DNA from: Topomyia yanbarensis
Lineage: Eukaryota; Arthropoda; Insecta; Diptera; Culicidae
Length of the DNA: 64,000 bases
Assembly (NCBI RefSeq): GCF_030247195.1
Contig: NC_080672.1
Span: forward strand, 14,570,001-14,634,000
Reading direction: 5' to 3'
Shown: positions 59,111 to 64,000 of the stretch, in pieces
How the letters are laid out: each line of letters begins with the position of its first letter
Position numbering within the stretch: position 1 is the first letter of the stretch
Translations under genes and position numbers: made by a program
Notes under the pieces: model-generated
Told to the model about the DNA's origin: nothing
Seen by the model: only the letters and a program-made list of their open reading frames with translations
The model's database searches: none

Positions 59111-60519
59111 GCGGAGGTCAGCTATTTTCGTCCGCGTCCCTTATCACCAATTTTTATACAGTGATTCATCAGCAGTGCTATCTTTGAAAATGCGAAATTT
59201 TCATTTTGTTATGTTCTGAATTGCACATATTTTGTCGTATGTAATTTTAAACGTACTTTCATTTGACGGCATTGTAAGGGGACACGTATCCGCCGGTTGA
59301 TGCCAATCGAGCTGACATTTCTTTAGGCTGAGCAAACTAATTCATTTGTTTGTTTAGTGTTTATTTGACCAACTAGCAAACCAATCCACTGGTTCTTTAA
59401 TGCGTGTGGGAAATACGCATGGTCTTGTCTGAGTGAATGATTTTTGAATTATGTATGAGGGTGGAGAATTGACAATTAGCAAGATCAATTCAAATCCAAC
59501 TACCAATTTGCGGCAATCATTTCAGCACGAGGAACAAAGGTTTTATGGTCATATTTCATGCTTTACTTTTAGTCCATTAACTCATCAGTCAATTATACTG
59601 AGCTAAGAATATGTACGTACTATTTGAAAACGGGGAGTGTTTGATTTTTTTGATGTGTAACGTTTAGGAACGCAGCATTTATATTTTTTTCTGTTTCGCG
59701 TCTTCATTGTAATATCGGAACGTTTACTCGAACGAGGTGGAAAATTTCAAGTTACGGGATCTCAATATGCTTGTGATTATACCAATAAGGACCATTTATA
59801 AATTCAGCCACGCTACTAGGAGGAAGAGATATGACTAATTGTGACATAAATGGGAGGGGAGCACGCCATGTGCTTTGACGCAATCGGCCGTTTCACGCAC
59901 GATTGCGCCATGTATATAGGAAATTACATAGAACATGAACACTTTTGCGAGTAGCGGCATAAAAGTGCTACTACAAAATGATTCGTATTAGACCAAGGGG
60001 AAAATAACGTGGTAATATGACAGAGAGTTAGTTAGTATTGGGTAATCTTTGCGTGGCATAATTTATGAATGTTCCACCATACTACTTTTAAACTCATTGT
60101 TTACATTCCTTTTTACGTTGTCGACAACACTCCCGACCGACGGCTGTCCAGAGTTCAAGTTGTTTTCGATGAAACAATCTTGATAAACGATTAGTCAGAG
60201 TTTAAACGCCTAGAAGATTTATGTATCCTACAGTCAATAAACTATTCAAACATGAACGAAAATATATAATAATCTCAGTCGCATCGCTTGCTTGAAGCGA
60301 ATCCTGACTAACAACCCACCCATTACCCAATCCGTGGTACTTATGGGAGTGTCACTGAGTCGGGGCCTTCCGTTAAGTAAGTACCACATCAACACTTCCT
60401 TTCTCATCCCAAGTTACGGTAAAGATGGTCGTGGCCCGCAATGGTGGCTCTCGCTTGGACTGCTCCTCAAGTAGTCTGGCTGGAAATGAGAATCAGTACC
60501 GTGCTTACGCAACGCAACG
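59111..60519. other. 1.4-kb insertion inside the BEL/Pao gag, unidentified
   Basis: The segment is bounded by a direct 25-bp repeat (catttcctggatcaaggaag... at 59086-59110 and 60520-60544). It contains no coding sequence that I recognise. It holds a hairpin gtggtactta/taagtaccac at 60332-60392 and a palindromic word ttgtcgacaa near 60118. It may be a solo LTR-like or retroposed sequence. Confidence 0.5.
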
Positions 60520-61437
60520 CATTTCCTGGATCAAGGAAGGGTTGACTAGATGATCCTTAGAATCGGCAGCCTCCAAATGATCGCCTAATTCCTGAACGGC
60601 CATTCCAAACGGAATAAATATATCGAGCCTGTCAGTTATTGGCGGGTCTGTTCGTCTGACCTTCTGCTGTAAGGAATAAATGAGCTGCTCCGGACGACCA
60701 TTCGAAGTGTCGCCATTACTTGATGCACCCCCGCTGGTAACAGCGATCTACTGCGAACTGATTTTAAGGCTTGTCCCTTAAGACATTCCTGTAGCCTGAT
60801 TGGGTTCTCTATCTTGGTGAAATCACAAGCTTCTGTTGGATTGATTTGCCACTAAATACTGGGAGTTTTTGGGAAGCCCTCGGCGTGCCACTCGTTGAGT
60901 TCTAGGCGGCCCCAGTTCAAGTCGCGACCATGTTGTCGTCCTCATGTGAAGAGGCAGTGCGCTCTACTGCTTCATCCGAATTGGATTCAGGTTGTTTGGT
61001 ATTTAGAGTCAATAGTTTTACCTCCGGATTCCGCTTAGGGGTTTCTCCATCAGTCACAATTGACGATCAAATTTTTGGTACTGCTCCGAGCTTCGATTTC
61101 TGTCTCGTGTCAGGAAGTGTTTTCTTCACACTCCAATTTCTAGCTGCATGTCTAATGAATATCTAATGATGGAGAAGAATAGCTCCAGCAGTGTGCGTTC
61201 CTGAACCAGCTTCAACTCGTTCAGTTTCTTGTCCTGTTTTAGTTGCTCGATCGAATTCGATCTGCCTTATACGGATTACCTTGGCGATTGCAAACTCTTC
61301 CTCTTCCTGGGTAATTTTTTTACTACAACCGACGTAATGCGAGTTGCATACGGGATTCATCCCTCGCAGACGCAGAGGATATCATTATTTGCCACTGGAA
61401 GAATTCATGTGCATGGAAACATTTGGAAATAGTGAAA
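60520..61437 (-). pseudogene. BEL/Pao-type LTR-retrotransposon gag fragment, upstream part
   Basis: On the minus strand: a charged helical stretch QEEEEFAIAKVIRIRQIEFD (61320-61260), a linker with DGETPKRNPEVKLLTLNT, then ACDFTKIENPIRLQECLKG, GRPEQLIYSLQQKVRRTD, DIFIPFGMAVQELGDHL and NPSLIQEM. These last blocks are the conserved capsid region of BEL/Pao gags (RPE.LI..L...R..PPI.D.L..LI.FG.AVQ.L). Frames shift several times and stops are present. Protease, RT, RNase H, integrase and LTRs are not seen in the window. Confidence 0.7.
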
Positions 61438-61674
61438 CTTGAAAATAAAAATCAAGTCGCCATTTATGACTTACTTGAAACCTGTTCTTGGCTACCGGAA
61501 AAAGCATTGATGGAAAGAAAATCATTATGTTAGACAGTCACAGTATACTTAACTAGTGAACTGATGCATTACGTTAAAGTTTCATATATCGGTCAAATAA
61601 CAATCATAGGGAGTTAGAATTTAATTGTATTTCCTATAAATGATATTACGCACGGCGTAACAATACTTCCCCCT

Positions 61675-61852
61675 GGGAGTCGGCGTAGCGTATTGGTAAA
61701 TCAATTGCCTTGTACGCAGCGCACCTGGGTTCGAGTCCCGACCCCGCACATAGGGTTAGAAATTTTTCCTAAGAGATTTTTCTAACCCGAAGAGGCGAAT
61801 GACCTTAAGGTTAAAACCTCTATAATTGAAATAAAAAAAAAAAAAAAAAAAA
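61675..61852 (+). mobile_element. tRNA-derived SINE, apparently full length, 13-bp target duplication
   Basis: Starts gggagtcggcgtagcgtatt with an A-box-like segment, then ggttcgagtcc as B box, accccgcacatagggtta, a tRNA-unrelated body and an A20-type tail. The exact duplication aatacttccccct is at 61662-61674 and 61853-61865. RNA polymerase III promoter boxes and the tail fit a SINE moved by a LINE. The clean TSD and long pure A tail indicate a young insertion. A 5'-truncated copy is at 42382-42516. Confidence 0.9.
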
Positions 61853-61965
61853 AATACTTCCCCCTCACTGACCCTAAAAAAGACTAACCTCATTTGATAT
61901 TGAATTTGTTCTACTTCTGAATCTTGCCACAGATTCTATCGTCAAATCTTCAATGATGACCTCGT

Positions 61966-62308
61966 TTGTGTTCTATCACAGACATCAATCTATACAGAAT
62001 AACGGTTGATGAACCGCTCCGATGTCTCACTTTTGCTTTCCATGGCGTTTGTGTCCTTTGAATTAGCATTCGGTTAACGGGCCCTTTACACCGTTTGTTC
62101 GATTTAACTGTGTATCATGTGGATGGCAACAGAGCTTCGGATATGTTCTACGAAACGCATCCAGAGTTGTGATATTATCACCACGGATCATAATTTTGAA
62201 TGCTACAAAGTTTCGGATGGGGTTTCGAAAGTTGTTTGCGATGTGATATGCGTTCTACGGAAATTAAATGCGACAAAACTTCGGATATGTTTTAGAAATT
62301 ACATATGG
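61966..62308 (+). repeat. Unnamed dispersed repeat, copy 3
   Basis: Shares tcacagacatcaatc, gttgtgatattatcac, gaatgctacaaagtttcgga and acttcggatatgttttaga with 49619-49958 in the same order, and inverted with 46880-47215. Open frames crossing it are not conserved between copies. Confidence 0.75.
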
Positions 62309-62585
62309 TTGGTTGGAAAAAATAACCGGAACGATAAAGTATATATTGAGGGAATACCCCATTCGTTTTGGTGTATGCGATGCAAGAGCACCTCGGCATA
62401 CGAATACAGTAAAGACCCGTTTTTACCAGCCCCTTGGCGAATTTTATGCTGATAAAACTGGGACATTGACAAAATTGGGACATATATTTTTGTCTTTAAT
62501 AAACCGAAGCTCTTAAAATATTTTTCTTTTTCCTTAGATATAGCCTCGCAACCTTTGCTGATTATTTACTTTAAGCTCCCCTTAA
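62309..62585. other. No gene recognised
   Basis: An 82-codon frame at 62268-62516 has no recognisable motif. Confidence 0.45.
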
Positions 62586-63100
62586 GGGGGTCTGACAGAG
62601 CAAAATTTAAAAAAAATATTTATTTTTGCATTTTTCGGATCTCTATGATAAGAAATATTTAACACATTCTTTCGTGACGTTACAACGATTTGACGATTCT
62701 TCTTTCCATTAATATGTTATAACTTTATCAAATGAACTCCTAAATCAAAACTTATTACAGATTCGGAAAGTAGACAAAATTTCACTAAAGATTTAATAAA
62801 CTGAATATACTGTAAGAGTATTGTTTTATGACCGATAATGTAACGTGACGTTACAACGCGTCGCAAATTAGAACTTTCAACGTATTTCTATAAAAGTTGA
62901 AATATCTGCTCTATAAGATTTTTTTTTATCAAGAACAAATCTTCTATGATGTATTTCTTAATAGCATACGAGTAACTAGGTGTCATTAAATATACTTTTT
63001 ATTGTTTTGTTTCTTATTAAGCATCTTTTAACTTTCGTGACGTTACAACGCTCCTTTTTCAGAAAAGCGATATCTCATTGCGTTGTAACGTCACGAAAAT
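62586..63100. repeat. Four copies of a 15-bp CGTGACGTTACAACG motif near a CCCCTTAAGGGG palindrome
   Basis: The exact 15-mer occurs at 62673-62687, 62844-62858 and 63036-63050 in direct orientation and at 63081-63095 inverted. The first, third and fourth also share a preceding tt, giving ttcgtgacgttacaacg. At the left edge (62578-62589) is ccccttaagggg followed by gtctgacagagc, which looks like the end of a TTAA-targeting element, but no matching right end was found before 64000. Confidence 0.7.
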
Positions 63101-64000
63101 CTTCAACTTTTCTATAACTCTGTAAGTTACGCTGGTGTTATTGCTTTGAGTAAAATTTTAAATATTTATCACATTTAGCCGTTTTAATGATAATTTACTC
63201 GAATAACAATGTGGGGTTGTCGAAAAATCACGCCACAGTTTTTTTTAATTGTAGCAGAAATAATTGATCAAACCAAGAATTTTTTTCATATTTGTTGTGG
63301 ATAGATTTGAGCCATTTGGCACATTTATTCATTTGACCGGGCTCAATATGGTGGTTTAACGGAGCCAGAATAGCAGCGTTTATCACATATTTCACAAACA
63401 AAAATAAACTAGCAGTTTAGCTTTGTTTAATTTGGTAAGGAATCAGTTGCCCGATCCGAGTTTATAGTATGATATTCAGATCTTGGAAAACGAATCAGCT
63501 GAAAAAGAACGAACACTCTTCATTCGTTCTTCGCTTCACGAACATACGCCCTATTGAACCATTCACCACTGAGCTGCGGAGTTGACGGCTTTGGTTCACC
63601 ACCACCGAGGCTGGTGAATCATTGCTGTTCTATAGTGTAGGTATATGAGCATAGCGTAATAGTACCCGTTGCTCATTCTCTCTCCCATTCGAAGAGATAT
63701 CAACTGCTATGCATCATTCGTTCTCCATAGCAAGCTGTACAAGGTACCCAGATTCTCTTTGCTTGCTGGGTGCGAATGTAGGTACGAAAAATGATGCCAC
63801 CCAGCTGCCCCGGAGAACAGCGCTCATAACGAGAATGTGTTTGTTGTCTTTTATTATTTTTATTCGAGATAGGTACATGTTCTGTGCGCTTTTCATATGC
63901 AATATTTTTTAGTTTTGTCTTCAACCTATTGAATCTGTCGAATTGTGAAAATACAAATAGGGTTAAGGAAACACGGGGAGACTTTACCAAGCACGAAATT
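63101..64000. other. No gene recognised
   Basis: Contains a short hairpin gaacgaa/ttcgttc at about 63506-63527. The open frames near 63700-63990 on both strands overlap each other and carry no recognisable motif. Confidence 0.45.

Noticed and set aside
59086..60544. The 25-bp direct repeats as LTRs
   Set aside because: Far too short for LTRs and located inside a gag reading frame.
61675..61745. Possible tRNA gene
   Set aside because: The A and B boxes belong to a SINE with poly(A) tail and target duplication; no convincing cloverleaf is formed.
62673..63095. Possible CRISPR-like array from the repeated 15-mer
   Set aside because: Repeat too short, spacing irregular, one copy inverted, and the genome is eukaryotic.

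Overview
The window is a piece of an insect nuclear genome, most probably a culicine mosquito (Aedes-like). The evidence is an AT-rich background, a CYP6-type cytochrome P450 with a 59-bp intron, a tRNA-derived poly(A)-tailed SINE, several mosquito-style non-LTR retrotransposon remnants (Jockey-, RNase H/I-, LOA/R1- and R1-like), a BEL/Pao gag remnant and a dense load of small terminal-inverted-repeat (TIR) DNA elements. The species assignment is inference; no ribosomal or mitochondrial marker is present.

Only one host gene is clearly recognisable: the last two exons of the P450 at 2..612. Everything else that looks coding is transposon debris. Several more GC-rich, apparently single-copy blocks (about 18.97-21.2 kb, 36.8-37.2 kb, 47.4-48.1 kb, 48.6-48.85 kb, 49.16-49.33 kb) could be 5' exons, promoters or enhancers of flanking genes, but the sequence alone does not prove this.

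Layout. 0-10 kb: P450 end, a TA-type MITE, a decayed Jockey-type element with a 43-bp snap-back inverted repeat, one copy of a ~0.7-kb dispersed repeat, an RNase H-type retroelement tail. 10-18 kb: a second copy of that repeat split by a 1695-bp hAT-type element with 8-bp target duplication, then an old TIR transposon containing a 1623-bp modular element and a fold-back MITE. 18-25 kb: single-copy-looking DNA and two retroelement fragments in opposite orientation. 25-36 kb: hairpins, several MITEs, a LOA/R1-like reverse transcriptase pseudogene. 37-43 kb: a 1.2-kb degenerate satellite and a large minus-strand RNase H-clade retrotransposon interrupted by a SINE. 44-45 kb: one hAT-type element nested in another. 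46-51 kb: a three-copy unnamed repeat, single-copy-looking DNA and a gag-like remnant. 51-55 kb: two copies of the 1623-bp element, head to head, inside a (TA)n tract. 55-58 kb: R1-like element with tandem repeats and a hAT MITE inserted in it. 58-64 kb: a BEL/Pao gag split by an insertion, an intact SINE, and a region carrying four copies of a 15-bp motif.

The most unusual structure is the 1.62-kb element present three times. It appears to be built from four homologous ~330-bp modules in two inverted pairs, carries no transposase, ends in CAGGGTG/CACCCTG and is flanked by TATA. Two copies form a 3.25-kb near-perfect palindrome. No host gene system (operon, cluster, defence locus) was found.
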